A stretch of 64,000 bases of DNA from Paraburkholderia tuberum STM678 (GCF_902833905.1 NZ_CADFGP010000040.1:1-64000), one strand, 5' to 3'; positions 44,761 to 53,820 are shown, numbered from the stretch's first letter. A program made the numbers and translations. The notes: a model not told the origin generated them from the letters alone.

Positions 44761-45212
44761 GTGGCGCCTTCCTCCATTCGCTTGTTCAGCAGCCGAAGAC
44801 ACTCGCCCAGCGCAGCATCGCATTCGTCCACGATCGCCACGGTGGGCGCGACGCCGTCTCGCACGCACGGGTCGCGATGCCCTTCGATGATCTCCATCTG
44901 GTGCATCATCGCCGCGACATCTTCCGGCACCGCCGCCTCCACCTTCGGGCGCCCAACGTGCAGCACATCTCCCAGCGGATGGAAAGAGGGCCTGAGCGAT
45001 CGGTCCGGCTGCGCAACCAGATAGACGCCAGGCTGCATCGGAAACACATCGTCGTCTCGCGTCACCGCTGCATGGTGGAGTGCAGCATTGACGGCGTGCG
45101 TCCCCGCTGTCATGCCTGCCCAAAACCAGAGCTCGAAGTCCTGCAGCGGTTCGAGCCGGGCACGCAGCCCCTCCAGACTCCGGATCTTCTCGAGGTGTGA
45201 AGCCACCTTCAT
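44757..45212 (-). CDS. uncharacterised small protein with AGTHxxNAALH motif (first)
   Basis: 151 residues, MKVASHLEKIRSLEGLRARL, then FELWFWAGMTAGTHAVNAAL and HHAAVTRDDDVFPMQPGVYL. The C-terminal part (AAMMHQMEIIEGHRDPCVRD; CDAALGECLRLLNKRMEEG) is helical. It is the first leftward gene of the divergent locus, starting about 200 bp from the lyase operon. It shares the AGTH..NAALH segment and a helical architecture with its neighbour, suggesting duplication and a two-subunit complex. Function unknown. Confidence 0.8.
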   Translation of the reverse strand: MKVASHLEKIRSLEGLRARLEPLQDFELWFWAGMTAGTHAVNAALHHAAVTRDDDVFPMQPGVYLVAQPDRSLRPSFHPLGDVLHVGRPKVEAAVPEDVAAMMHQMEIIEGHRDPCVRDGVAPTVAIVDECDAALGECLRLLNKRMEEGAT

Positions 45213-45261
45213 GTCTGCGTCTCCTGTAGGTTCCGGCAGAACTGCACCGTCATTGCTATCG

Positions 45262-45405
45262 AATATAGGCGTCCCTCAGCGTCATCGTCAAGAACTTCTA
45301 TATAGGTGTTACTTCTGATACGGCTGGTTGGTACAAGCACCTAGGCGAATTATTCTTGACTGTGCGCCGTACGATAGCTACATTTCAATCACACTTCTAT
45401 ATAGG
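45262..45405. promoter_or_regulatory. divergent control region with repeated CTTCTATATAGG sites
   Basis: The exact 12-mer CTTCTATATAGG occurs at 45295-45306 and 45394-45405; a weaker copy (AATATAGGCGT) starts at 45262. The rightward promoter can be read as TTGACT 45356-45361, 17 bp, TACATT 45379-45384. The second 12-mer then falls just after the expected transcription start, a typical repressor site. The stretch CTATATAGGTGT at 45298-45309 repeats the half-site of the palindrome at 27536. Confidence 0.7.
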
Positions 45406-45414
45406 ACTTTGATC

Positions 45415-45705
45415 ATGTCTCGCGCCATCGTGCTTAACCGGTCCGACAATGTGGCTACGCTGATCGACTCTGGGCGCGCAGGAGAAGCCTGCACCCTGCA
45501 GGGAGAAGCGTCCGGCCACGTCACGCTGCTCCAGGATGTGCCGTTCGGTCACAAGGTCTGTGTCGTCGACACCCCGAACGGCGCCAACGTGCTCAAGTAC
45601 GGCCAGGTCATCGGCAAGGCCAGCCGTGCGCTGAAGGTAGGTGAACACACCCATGTGCACAACATCGAATCCGCCCGCGGCCGCGGCGATCTGAATAAGG
45701 AGTAG
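45415..45705 (+). CDS. UxaA-family small subunit (SAF domain; SuyA-like)
   Basis: 96 residues from the ATG at 45415 (MSRAIVLNRSDNVATLIDSG). It is a single SAF/UxaA N-terminal domain: ASGHVTLLQDVPFGHKVCVV, KYGQVIGKASRALKVGEHTH and HVHNIES. In altronate dehydratase this domain is fused to the large one; here it is a separate subunit, as in (2R)-sulfolactate sulfo-lyase SuyA and some sugar-acid dehydratases. It is four bases before the large-subunit gene. The LDH2-type (ComC-like) dehydrogenase downstream hints at a sulfolactate-like substrate, but a sugar acid is also possible. Confidence 0.85.
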   Translation: MSRAIVLNRSDNVATLIDSGRAGEACTLQGEASGHVTLLQDVPFGHKVCVVDTPNGANVLKYGQVIGKASRALKVGEHTHVHNIESARGRGDLNKE

Positions 45706-45709
45706 GCAG

Positions 45710-46864
45710 ATGATTCAAACTTTTCTTGGCTACCGGCGTGAAAACGGCGCCGTCGGCGTACGCAACTGCGTGGCAGTGATCTCGGTCATGGATAACTGCA
45801 ATCCGGCCACGCGCGCAATCGCCCAGGCAGTGAACGGATGCATTCCGATCACCACGCTTTTCGTACGCGGGCAGTTCGGTGCGGACCTCGACTTCACTTT
45901 CGAATCACTGGCTGGCCTCGGGCGCAATCCCAATATCGCAGCCGTGCTGCTGGTGGGACTGGAACCGTCGTCGACCGAAGAAGTGGCGCGCCGCATCAGG
46001 TCCACCGGCAAGCCGGTCGAAGCAGTCCATCTGCAGCCCGATGGCACCATCAACTGCATCGCCGACGGCACCCGGCGGGCCGCGCGGCTCGCGCTGGGCG
46101 CATCAAAAGCCAGACGGGAGCCGTGCCCCGTTTCTGAACTGATCATTGGCGTGGAATGCGGCGGGTCGGACACGACTTCGGGGCTGAGCTGCAATCCGAC
46201 TATCGGCCGCATGGCGGATCATCTGATCGAAGCGGGAGCCACGGTGATCATTTCGGAAACATCGGAATTCATCGGCGCCGACCATCTGTTTGCCGCGCGC
46301 GCCATCGACGATTCGGTCAGAAAGGCCTTCGTGGAAGCCGTGCGCAACATGGAGAACGGTGCTATCAGCCGGGGCGTCGACATGCGCGAGGCGCAGCCGT
46401 CGCCTGACAACAAGCGCGGCGGCCTGACGACCGTCGAAGAAAAAGCGCTCGGCGCGATGGCCAAGGCCGGCTCGACCCCGCTGGTCGGCGTGCTCGGCTA
46501 CGGCGAAGCGCCGAAGCGCAAGGGCCTGCACTTTATGGACGCGCCGGCTGCCGCAGTTGAAAACCTGACCGCGATGGCCGCAAGCGGCTGCCAGCTGATC
46601 TTCTTTGGCACCGGGGTGGGCAATCCCATCGGCAATACGATCGCGCCGACGGTCAAGGTCTGCGGCAACCTGAATACGGTTCGCACGATGGCCGACAACA
46701 TCGATTTCGATGTCAGCGCAATTCTCGAAGCCGGAATGAAAATTTCCGCGCTCGGCGATCAGCTCTTTGAATACGCAATGGACGTCGCCTCCGGTACGCA
46801 ACTCACGAGCGAGGTGTTGAACGTCCGGGAGATTGCGATCAGCCGGTTCGAACGCAGCCTTTGA
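45710..46864 (+). CDS. UxaA-family large subunit (SuyB-like lyase/dehydratase)
   Basis: 384 residues, MIQTFLGYRRENGAVGVRNC. Family segments are GVECGGSDTTSGLSCNPTIG, SETSEFIGADHLFAARAIDD, DNKRGGLTTVEEKALGAMAK and GTGVGNPIGNTIAPTVKVCG. The catalytic half of altronate/galactarate dehydratases and SuyB eliminates water or sulfite beside a carboxylate, with a metal or Fe-S centre held by conserved Cys and Glu. It partners the SAF subunit just upstream and is followed ten bases later by the GntR gene. The choice between dehydratase and sulfo-lyase is open. Confidence 0.88.
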   Translation: MIQTFLGYRRENGAVGVRNCVAVISVMDNCNPATRAIAQAVNGCIPITTLFVRGQFGADLDFTFESLAGLGRNPNIAAVLLVGLEPSSTEEVARRIRSTGKPVEAVHLQPDGTINCIADGTRRAARLALGASKARREPCPVSELIIGVECGGSDTTSGLSCNPTIGRMADHLIEAGATVIISETSEFIGADHLFAARAIDDSVRKAFVEAVRNMENGAISRGVDMREAQPSPDNKRGGLTTVEEKALGAMAKAGSTPLVGVLGYGEAPKRKGLHFMDAPAAAVENLTAMAASGCQLIFFGTGVGNPIGNTIAPTVKVCGNLNTVRTMADNIDFDVSAILEAGMKISALGDQLFEYAMDVASGTQLTSEVLNVREIAISRFERSL

Positions 46865-46874
46865 GGATAGCGAA

Positions 46875-47567
46875 GTGAGCAAGCTTGCCAGCGTGGCCGA
46901 CGCCATCATCCGTCACATTGAATCGGGGTCGCTCCGCGCGGGGGACAAGTTGCCCTCCGAGGGAGAACTCGCGGCGAGTCACGGTGTAAGCGTAGGCACC
47001 ATTCAGAAGGCTCTCGCCCGGCTAGTGCACTCTGGACTGATTACCCGCGAGCAAGGCCGGGGAACGTTTGTCTCGGGCACGCAAGTAGCGCCCGCCGACG
47101 TGCGCTACCTGCGCTTTCGCGACGCGGAGAACAAGGAGCTGACGTCCTACGTGCATGCGCGCTCCGTCAAGCGGATGAAGCGCGGCGGACCGTGGTCAGC
47201 GTTCCTCGGTGGCGAAGACTTCGTACGCATCGAGCGCACCATCAGCATCGGCGGACGTGTGGATCTCTACAGCGAGTTCTGGCTGCGGGAGGACCACTTT
47301 GCGCGACTGGGCGATCTCGATCGCGTTTCGCTCGAGAAGAACCTGCGTGAACTCCTCGGCCAACGGCTCGCGCTGCCCACGCTGCGAGTCGATCAATGGA
47401 TCCGCTTCGCGGCGCTTCCGGCCGCGGCCGCTCGTGAGCTCCAGTCGAGCACGGACGCACCCGGCTTCATCATGGAGTTGCGCGGGTACACATTGCGCGA
47501 CCAGCCTCTTTATTACCAGTGCGTCTATTCCGGGCCGTTTTCAGAACGTCTCGTGGTCATGAGTTAG
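46875..47567 (+). CDS. GntR-family (UTRA) regulator, paralog of 27680
   Basis: 230 residues from a GTG at 46875 (VSKLASVADAIIRHIESGSL), with GAGGA upstream. The winged-helix domain and UTRA domain match the regulator at 27680 almost throughout (GVSVGTIQKALARLVHSGLI identical). It sits inside the operon it probably controls, eight bases before the dehydrogenase gene. It is the likely reader of the CTTCTATATAGG sites near 45300 and 45400. The effector is probably the pathway substrate or an intermediate. Confidence 0.93.
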   Translation: MSKLASVADAIIRHIESGSLRAGDKLPSEGELAASHGVSVGTIQKALARLVHSGLITREQGRGTFVSGTQVAPADVRYLRFRDAENKELTSYVHARSVKRMKRGGPWSAFLGGEDFVRIERTISIGGRVDLYSEFWLREDHFARLGDLDRVSLEKNLRELLGQRLALPTLRVDQWIRFAALPAAAARELQSSTDAPGFIMELRGYTLRDQPLYYQCVYSGPFSERLVVMS

Positions 47568-47575
47568 GAAAAGCG

Positions 47576-48649
47576 ATGGCGAATAACCAATGGAATTGTC
47601 AGGCACTCGAGGACTGGACAGCGCGGATCTTCGAAGCCTGCAGCATGCCAGCTGACCAGGCGGTCGAAGCCGCCGCGGTGCTGGTGCGCAGCGAACTGCG
47701 AGGCTATAAGACACACGGCATGACGCGCATGGCCTCTTATACCGAGCGTCTGCGAGCAGGCGACTTCAACCCACGCCCAGCCATGCGCCACCGCACGTTC
47801 CCAGGCGGGATCGTGCTCGATGCAGACGGCGCGATGGGACAACTCGCCGGCCCCTACGCGGTACGACTGGGGATCGAGGCCCTCGCCACCAGCGCATCGG
47901 TGCTGATTGCGGTGCAATCGAGCGGCCACCTCGGCGCGCTCGGCATCCACGCCTTGCTCGGCGCCGAGGCGGGTGCATTCAGCATGATCGGCCAACGTAC
48001 GCCGCCGATCCTCGCGATGGAAGGCTTCCAGCACGCAGCCATCGGCCACAACCCGATCGCCTTCGGTTGTCCTGTGCCTGGCCAGGCTCCGCTCGTTTTC
48101 GACATCGCATGCAGCGTCGCCGCGCGCGGACATATTCTGCTCGCCGCACGCGAAGGTAAGCCGATCCCCGCAGGCTGGGCGCTGGACGCGTCGGGTACGC
48201 CGACCACCGACGCGGATCGCGCGCTAGGTGGCTCGCTGCTGCCAATGGGCGGACACAAGGGAATCGGCATTGCGATGATGGTGGAATGCCTCGCTGGTGC
48301 ACTGACCGCCACCGCAGATTCGCTCGGCACCGCAAGAGACGATGTTCAGAAGGCCGGCGCCGCAGGACGACAGGGTGGCTTTCTCTGGATGGTGAAACCC
48401 GGCGCATTTGCCACGCAGGGAGTCTTTGACGAATACATGTCGCAATGGACCGGGACCTACCTGAACTCGGGCGGCGACGACGCGAGGTTGCCTGGCCACC
48501 GTGGCGACGCAATGGAACGCGAGCGCCGGCAGCGCGGCATCATGCTGCCCCCCGAGATCGCGCAGGAGCTTCGCGCGCTGGGTGAGCAGTTCGGCATCAG
48601 CTTCCCGGCATCAACGACACAACCTACTGACACCCGTCGGGATCAATGA
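47576..48649 (+). CDS. LDH2/MDH2-family 2-hydroxyacid dehydrogenase (ComC-like)
   Basis: 357 residues from the ATG at 47576, preceded by AGGAAAAGCG. It is of the LDH2/MDH2 type, unrelated to classical Rossmann dehydrogenases: SELRGYKTHGMTRMASYTER with the catalytic His, then SSGHLGALGIHALLGAEAGA, IGHNPIAFGCPVPGQAPLVF and LGGSLLPMGGHKGIGIAMMV. Members oxidise malate, ureidoglycolate, 2,3-diketogulonate or, as ComC, sulfolactate to the 2-oxo acid with NAD(P). Here it probably makes a 2-oxo acid for the large oxidoreductase encoded next. Confidence 0.9.
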   Translation: MANNQWNCQALEDWTARIFEACSMPADQAVEAAAVLVRSELRGYKTHGMTRMASYTERLRAGDFNPRPAMRHRTFPGGIVLDADGAMGQLAGPYAVRLGIEALATSASVLIAVQSSGHLGALGIHALLGAEAGAFSMIGQRTPPILAMEGFQHAAIGHNPIAFGCPVPGQAPLVFDIACSVAARGHILLAAREGKPIPAGWALDASGTPTTDADRALGGSLLPMGGHKGIGIAMMVECLAGALTATADSLGTARDDVQKAGAAGRQGGFLWMVKPGAFATQGVFDEYMSQWTGTYLNSGGDDARLPGHRGDAMERERRQRGIMLPPEIAQELRALGEQFGISFPASTTQPTDTRRDQ

Positions 48650-48715
48650 ATCGCGACGTAAGCGGCCCGGGCACTCTCGCCCGCCGTCCGCTCACCACTT
48701 CGGAGTAACCGCTAC

Positions 48716-51700
48716 ATGAATGCCCCGCTTTCCGATGCCACCCGCAAGGCTCTCGAAGTCGTCACACTCGACGACAAATACACGCTGGAGACGGGCCACG
48801 CGTTCATGAACGGCGTCCAGGCGCTCGTGCGCCTGCCGATGCTGCAGCGCGAACGCGATGCACGCGCGGGACACAATACCGCGGCGTTCATCTCTGGCTA
48901 CCGGGGCTCGCCGCTCGGCACTTATGACCAGGCACTGTGGCAAGCGAAAAAACATCTCGCTGCTCACCACGTCGTGTTCCAGCCCGGCCTCAACGAGGAA
49001 CTGGCCGCTACGGCCGTCTGGGGATCGCAGCAGCTTGATTTCGATCCCGCCACCAGGAAGTACGATGGCGTGTTCGGGATCTGGTACGCGAAGGGACCGG
49101 GCGTGGACCGCAGCGCGGACGCACTGAAGCACGCCAACCTGGCTGGCACAACGCCGCTGGGCGGTGTGCTCGCGGTGGCCGGTGACGATCATCTGTCCAA
49201 GAGCAGCACCCTTGCGCATCAGAGCGACCCGACCCTGATCGCTTGCGGGATGCCGGTCTTCTTTCCGGCGAGTGTTCAGGAGATTCTCGATCTCGGACTT
49301 CATGCGTTGGCCATGAGCCGTTATTCCGGTCTATGGGCCGGGATGAAAACGGTTCAGGAGGTGATCGAGGCGGCGTCGTCAGTTGTCGTCGATGCTGGCC
49401 GCGTTCCGATTCTGCTGCCCGAAGACTTCCAGATGCCGCCAGGCGGCGTTCATGCCCGTTGGCCGGACGAACCGCTGGTTCAGGAAGCGCGGCTGATGGA
49501 GGTCAAGTGGCCGGCCGCGCTGGCCTACATCCGCGCCAACCGCCTCAATCGCAACGTGATCGAGGGGCCGCGGGATCGCTTCGGCATCATCGCGAGCGGC
49601 AAGGCCTTCAGTGATACGAGGCAGGCGCTGGCCGACCTGGGTCTCGATGACGCGCTGTGCCGCACCCTCGGCATCCGTCTGCACAAAGTCAGCGTGATCT
49701 GGCCGCTGGAGCCAACCGGCGTGCGCGAATTCGCACACGGTCTGCGAGAAATACTGGTTGTCGAGGAAAAGCGCCCGCTGATCGAGCAGCAACTCAAGGA
49801 CGAGCTCTATCACTGCGCGCCCAACGCTCGACCTCATGTAATTGGTAAATACAACGAACGCGATGGCGAACACTTTGGCGGAGAGTGGAGTCACAGCAAC
49901 CCTGGCGCGAATTGGCTGCTGCGCGCCAACGCAGACCTCACGCCTGCGCTCATCGCCAAGGCTATTGCCCGTCGCCTGAAGATGCTGGGTGTGCCTGAAG
50001 ACGTCGCCGCGCGGATGGATGCGCGCATCGCAATCATCGAGGCCAAGGAGCGCGAACTCGTCGCCAACGACGGCAGCGATGGCAATCGCCTGCCATGGTT
50101 TTGCCCTGGTTGCCCGCACAACACGAGCACCCAGGTGCCTGACGGCTCGATCGCGATGGCCGGCATCGGCTGTCATGGAATGGCGGTCTGGATGGACCGC
50201 TCGACGACCTCCTGGAGCCAGATGGGTGGCGAGGGCGTGCCATGGGTCGGTCAGGCGCCGTTCAGCACGCGCTCGCACATGTTCGCCAATCTCGGCGACG
50301 GCACGTATAACCATTCCGGGTCGCTCGCTGTCCGGCAAGCGATCGCTGCGGACATCAACATCACCTACAAGATCCTGTTTAACAGCGCAGTGGCCATGAC
50401 CGGCGGGCAGCCGGTCGGCGGGCAACTCGACGTGCCGGCCATGACGCGCGAGCTCGCGGCAGAAGGCACGAAGCAGATCGTCGTCGTTACCGATGAGCCG
50501 GACAGGTATGAGGGCACGGCGAACCTCGCGCCCGGTGTCACCGTCCGTCACCGCGACGACCTCGATGCCGTGCAACGCGAGCTTCGCGACGTACCGGGCG
50601 TCACCGTCATCGTCTACGACCAGGTCTGTGCGACCAAGAAGCGACGCGAGCGCAAGCGCGGCACCATGGCGGACCCGGCGAAGCGTGTGATCATCAACGA
50701 GCTCGTGTGCGAGGGCTGCGGGGACTGTTCCGTGCAGAGCAACTGTCTCGCGGTTCAACCCGTGGAAACCGAGTTCGGCCGCAAACGGCGCATCAATCAG
50801 GACACCTGCAACAAGGACTTTTCCTGCGTCAAAGGTTTCTGTCCGAGCTTCGTCACGGTCGAGGGCGGGCAGCTCAGAAAGCCTGCGGCGGCGGCCAAGG
50901 CGAAGCACACCGACTTCCCGTCGATTCCGGAGCCGGTGTTGCCGACGGCGGATTCGGCGTGGGGCATCGTCGTGGCGGGCGTGGGCGGTACCGGCGTCGT
51001 CACCATCGGCCAGGTGCTCGGCATGGCTGCCCACCTGGAAGGCAAGGGCGTCATCACGCAGGATGCCACTGGCATGGCGCAAATGGGCGGCGCCACCTGG
51101 AGCCATATCCAGATCGCCCGCGACCCGGAGGCGCTTCACGCAACCAAGGTCGCCGTCGCCATGGCCGATCTGGTGATCGCATGCGATGCGATCGTGGGCG
51201 CCAACAAGACGACGCTCGCGACGATGCGCCAGGGTCACACTTTCGTCGCCTTGAACACCCACGGCGTGCCGACGGCGGAAGCGATCCGCAATCCAGACTG
51301 GCAGTCTCCGGTCGACCGTTGCATGACCTCCATCTCCGCGGCGGTCGGCGCTGACCACCTTGGCATGTTCGATGCCGAGCAGGTTGCCACCGCGCTACTG
51401 GGGCAGTCGATCTACACCAACCTGCTGATGCTCGGCTACGCATGGCAGAAAGGCCGCGTGCCGCTGACGCGTGACGCCCTGATGCGGGCAATCGAATTGA
51501 ACGCGGTGCAGGTCGAAAACAACAAGGCGGCTTTCGAGTGGGGCCGTCGTTGCGCCCACGATCTGCAGGCTGTGCAAGCGAGCTTTGCGGCCCCGAAGGT
51601 GATCGAGTTCGTCAGAAAGCCATCTATCACGGATATGGTTGCCAAGCGCGTTGAGTTCCTCACTGCTTACCAGAATCGTGCCTACGCCAGTCGATACAGT

Positions 51701-52297
51701 TCGTTCGTCGAGAAGGTTCGCGCTGCCGAAGCTCCGCTTGCCAGCACCCAACTCACCGAGGCGGTCGCGCGTTATCTGTTCAAACTGATGGCTTACAAGG
51801 ACGAATACGAAGTAGCGCGGCTGCAAACCGCGCCGGAATTTACCGCCAAAATTGCGGCGATGTTTGAAGGGGATTACAAACTTGTTCATCATCTGGCGCC
51901 GCCTTTGCTGGCCAAACACAACGAAAAGGGCGAACTCGTCAAGCAGGCCTTTGGCCCGTGGATGCGCCGCGCTTTTCGCGGACTCGCCAGGCTCAAAGGC
52001 CTGCGCGGTACCGGGCTGGATCCGTTCGGCTACACCGACGAACGCAGGACGGAGCGTGCATTGATTGGCGAATACCGCGCCTGTATCGAAGAACTTCTCA
52101 CGGCGCTCTCGACCCACAACCTCACGTTGGCGCTGGAGATCGCGCGCCTGCCTGAAGAGATTCGCGGCTACGGCCATGTCAAGGCACGTAACCTGGCCGC
52201 GGTGCGGACAAAGTGGGATCGCTTGATGGCGCGCTGGCGTGTTGGCGAAACCGCCGGCGCCGAGCTTGAGCGAACGCTCAACCTGAGCGCGACGTAG
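48716..52297 (+). CDS. fused indolepyruvate ferredoxin oxidoreductase-type enzyme
   Basis: 1193 residues. It joins the IorA-like thiamine-diphosphate part (GYRGSPLGTYDQALWQAKKH near the start; the TPP motif LGDGTYNHSGSLAVRQA near residue 527), a Cys-rich cluster region at about 663-710 (VCEGCGDCSVQSNC; CNKDFSCVKGFCPSF) and the IorB/gamma part (GVGGTGVVTIGQVLGMAA from about 755). It converts a 2-oxo acid, typically an arylpyruvate, with CoA to acyl-CoA and CO2, reducing ferredoxin. It is the usual proteobacterial aerobic fused form. It follows the LDH2-type gene by 66 bp, giving a hydroxyacid to oxoacid to acyl-CoA order. Confidence 0.95.
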   Translation: MNAPLSDATRKALEVVTLDDKYTLETGHAFMNGVQALVRLPMLQRERDARAGHNTAAFISGYRGSPLGTYDQALWQAKKHLAAHHVVFQPGLNEELAATAVWGSQQLDFDPATRKYDGVFGIWYAKGPGVDRSADALKHANLAGTTPLGGVLAVAGDDHLSKSSTLAHQSDPTLIACGMPVFFPASVQEILDLGLHALAMSRYSGLWAGMKTVQEVIEAASSVVVDAGRVPILLPEDFQMPPGGVHARWPDEPLVQEARLMEVKWPAALAYIRANRLNRNVIEGPRDRFGIIASGKAFSDTRQALADLGLDDALCRTLGIRLHKVSVIWPLEPTGVREFAHGLREILVVEEKRPLIEQQLKDELYHCAPNARPHVIGKYNERDGEHFGGEWSHSNPGANWLLRANADLTPALIAKAIARRLKMLGVPEDVAARMDARIAIIEAKERELVANDGSDGNRLPWFCPGCPHNTSTQVPDGSIAMAGIGCHGMAVWMDRSTTSWSQMGGEGVPWVGQAPFSTRSHMFANLGDGTYNHSGSLAVRQAIAADINITYKILFNSAVAMTGGQPVGGQLDVPAMTRELAAEGTKQIVVVTDEPDRYEGTANLAPGVTVRHRDDLDAVQRELRDVPGVTVIVYDQVCATKKRRERKRGTMADPAKRVIINELVCEGCGDCSVQSNCLAVQPVETEFGRKRRINQDTCNKDFSCVKGFCPSFVTVEGGQLRKPAAAAKAKHTDFPSIPEPVLPTADSAWGIVVAGVGGTGVVTIGQVLGMAAHLEGKGVITQDATGMAQMGGATWSHIQIARDPEALHATKVAVAMADLVIACDAIVGANKTTLATMRQGHTFVALNTHGVPTAEAIRNPDWQSPVDRCMTSISAAVGADHLGMFDAEQVATALLGQSIYTNLLMLGYAWQKGRVPLTRDALMRAIELNAVQVENNKAAFEWGRRCAHDLQAVQASFAAPKVIEFVRKPSITDMVAKRVEFLTAYQNRAYASRYSSFVEKVRAAEAPLASTQLTEAVARYLFKLMAYKDEYEVARLQTAPEFTAKIAAMFEGDYKLVHHLAPPLLAKHNEKGELVKQAFGPWMRRAFRGLARLKGLRGTGLDPFGYTDERRTERALIGEYRACIEELLTALSTHNLTLALEIARLPEEIRGYGHVKARNLAAVRTKWDRLMARWRVGETAGAELERTLNLSAT

Positions 52298-52497
52298 CAG
52301 GACAGATGTGATGCGCGCCGCCAACCCGGCAGGGTGCATCGTGTGCGAACGCGCCGAGGCGGCTGCCGCGCGATCACAGTGCCGATCATGAATTTGATGA
52401 CCGCCGTTACCTAGCCCGAGCTGCGAACCGCACACAACCGTGCGGATCATGCAGCAACAGTCAGAACGAGCATCGAGCTCGTCACAATGGAGACATC

Positions 52498-53820
52498 ATG
52501 TACAACGATTCAGCCAAAAGAGCACCGCTTCTCGCCATGGCCAGCGACGCACCGCCACGCAAGGCATTGTCCAACGCGTGGGCCATCACTGCGATCACCA
52601 TAGGCAGCGGCCTGGAGTTATACGACTCCGTGGTCTACAACTTCTTCGCGACCCTGATCGGCCCACTCTTCTTCCCAGTCGGCAATGCGTTCGGACAGAC
52701 GCTTCTGTCCTTCGCAACCTTCGGCATCGGCTATGTGATGCGGCCCCTCGGCGGCTTGGTGTTTGGCCGCTACGCCGACCGCGTCGGCCGCAAGCCAGCG
52801 GTGATCCTCACGTTGTGGCTGATGGGGTTGAGCGCAATGATCCTCGTGCTGGCGCCTTCCTATGCCCAGATCGGCCTGATGGCACCGGTGCTGGTTGTCC
52901 TCGCCAGGCTGCTTCAGGGCTTCGCGATCGGCGGCGAAATGGGACCCGCCAGCGCCATGCTGCTCGAGTATGCCGACGAGCATTCGCGCGGCTTCTACAC
53001 CAGCTGGCAACCGTTCAGTCAGGGTCTCGCCGCGGTGCTCGCTGCGCTGGTCGCGCTGACGCTGAGCAATCTGCTGAACCCGAGCGCCCTGAGCGGCTGG
53101 GGCTGGCGCATCGCCTTCGTCATCGGCATCATGGTGATTCCGGTCAGCATGATAATCCGGCGGCGTCTGGAAGAGACCTTGACGCCTGCGCATGCGAAAG
53201 CGGCGACGGCAGGCGGAGCCAGGCAGCTGCTGAAAGAGCACTGGGCCAAGCTGGTGGCCAGCGTTCTGGTCATGATCGGTCTTGCATCGGCCGTGCATAT
53301 CGTCGTCTTCTATCTTCCCAACTACGCAGTCATCCAGCTGCATATGCCCCTCTCGCAGACGATCTGGGCCGGCTTCGTCGGGTCACTGATCCTCGCCGCG
53401 TTGTCACCCTTCTCCGGCTGGCTCAGTGATCGGATCGGCCGACGCAAGGTTGTGTTCTGGTCCCGGGTGGCACTGGTCGCCATGATCTACCCCGCTTTCG
53501 TGCTGCTTAACGCGCAACCGACCCTCGTGCGTCTGCTCATCGTGGCCGCCTGCCTCGCAGTGCCAATGGCGATGACTTCGGCCGCTACGCTCGTGCTGGT
53601 CAGCGAAGTGCTGCCCCAGAGGCTGCGCGCCACAGGCGTGGCGGTCAGCTACTACGGGGCTGTCGTGATCTTCGGCAGTTTCTCGCAGTTCTTTTCGACC
53701 ATACTTATCCATCTGACCGCCAATGCCAACGCACCCGCCTTCTACGTGATCGGCTGTGGCCTGGTCTCACTTCTCGGGCTGGCGATGGTGCCGGAAACGC
53801 TGGGCAAACGGCTATCGTAA
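52498..53820 (+). CDS. MFS transporter, metabolite:H+ symporter (MHS) type
   Basis: 440 residues, 12 membrane helices. The first helix region is GSGLELYDSVVYNFFATLIG, and the MFS motif is RPLGGLVFGRYADRVGRKPA with a second copy LSDRIGRRKVVFWSRVALVA. MHS members import citrate, 2-oxoglutarate, proline betaine, shikimate and similar carboxylates with protons. As the last gene of the rightward operon it probably takes up the pathway substrate across the inner membrane, complementing the outer-membrane porin at the other end of the locus. Confidence 0.93.
   Translation: MYNDSAKRAPLLAMASDAPPRKALSNAWAITAITIGSGLELYDSVVYNFFATLIGPLFFPVGNAFGQTLLSFATFGIGYVMRPLGGLVFGRYADRVGRKPAVILTLWLMGLSAMILVLAPSYAQIGLMAPVLVVLARLLQGFAIGGEMGPASAMLLEYADEHSRGFYTSWQPFSQGLAAVLAALVALTLSNLLNPSALSGWGWRIAFVIGIMVIPVSMIIRRRLEETLTPAHAKAATAGGARQLLKEHWAKLVASVLVMIGLASAVHIVVFYLPNYAVIQLHMPLSQTIWAGFVGSLILAALSPFSGWLSDRIGRRKVVFWSRVALVAMIYPAFVLLNAQPTLVRLLIVAACLAVPMAMTSAATLVLVSEVLPQRLRATGVAVSYYGAVVIFGSFSQFFSTILIHLTANANAPAFYVIGCGLVSLLGLAMVPETLGKRLS

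Noticed and set aside
44392..45123. Single 243-codon gene
   Set aside because: The upstream half is in the wrong phase for the better supported gene 44757-45212. The ATGA overlap and the ATG at 44760 mark the true start.
49379..51358. Long open frame on the minus strand inside the indolepyruvate oxidoreductase gene
   Set aside because: It is the antisense shadow of a strongly supported 1193-residue enzyme in high-GC DNA and has no domain pattern.
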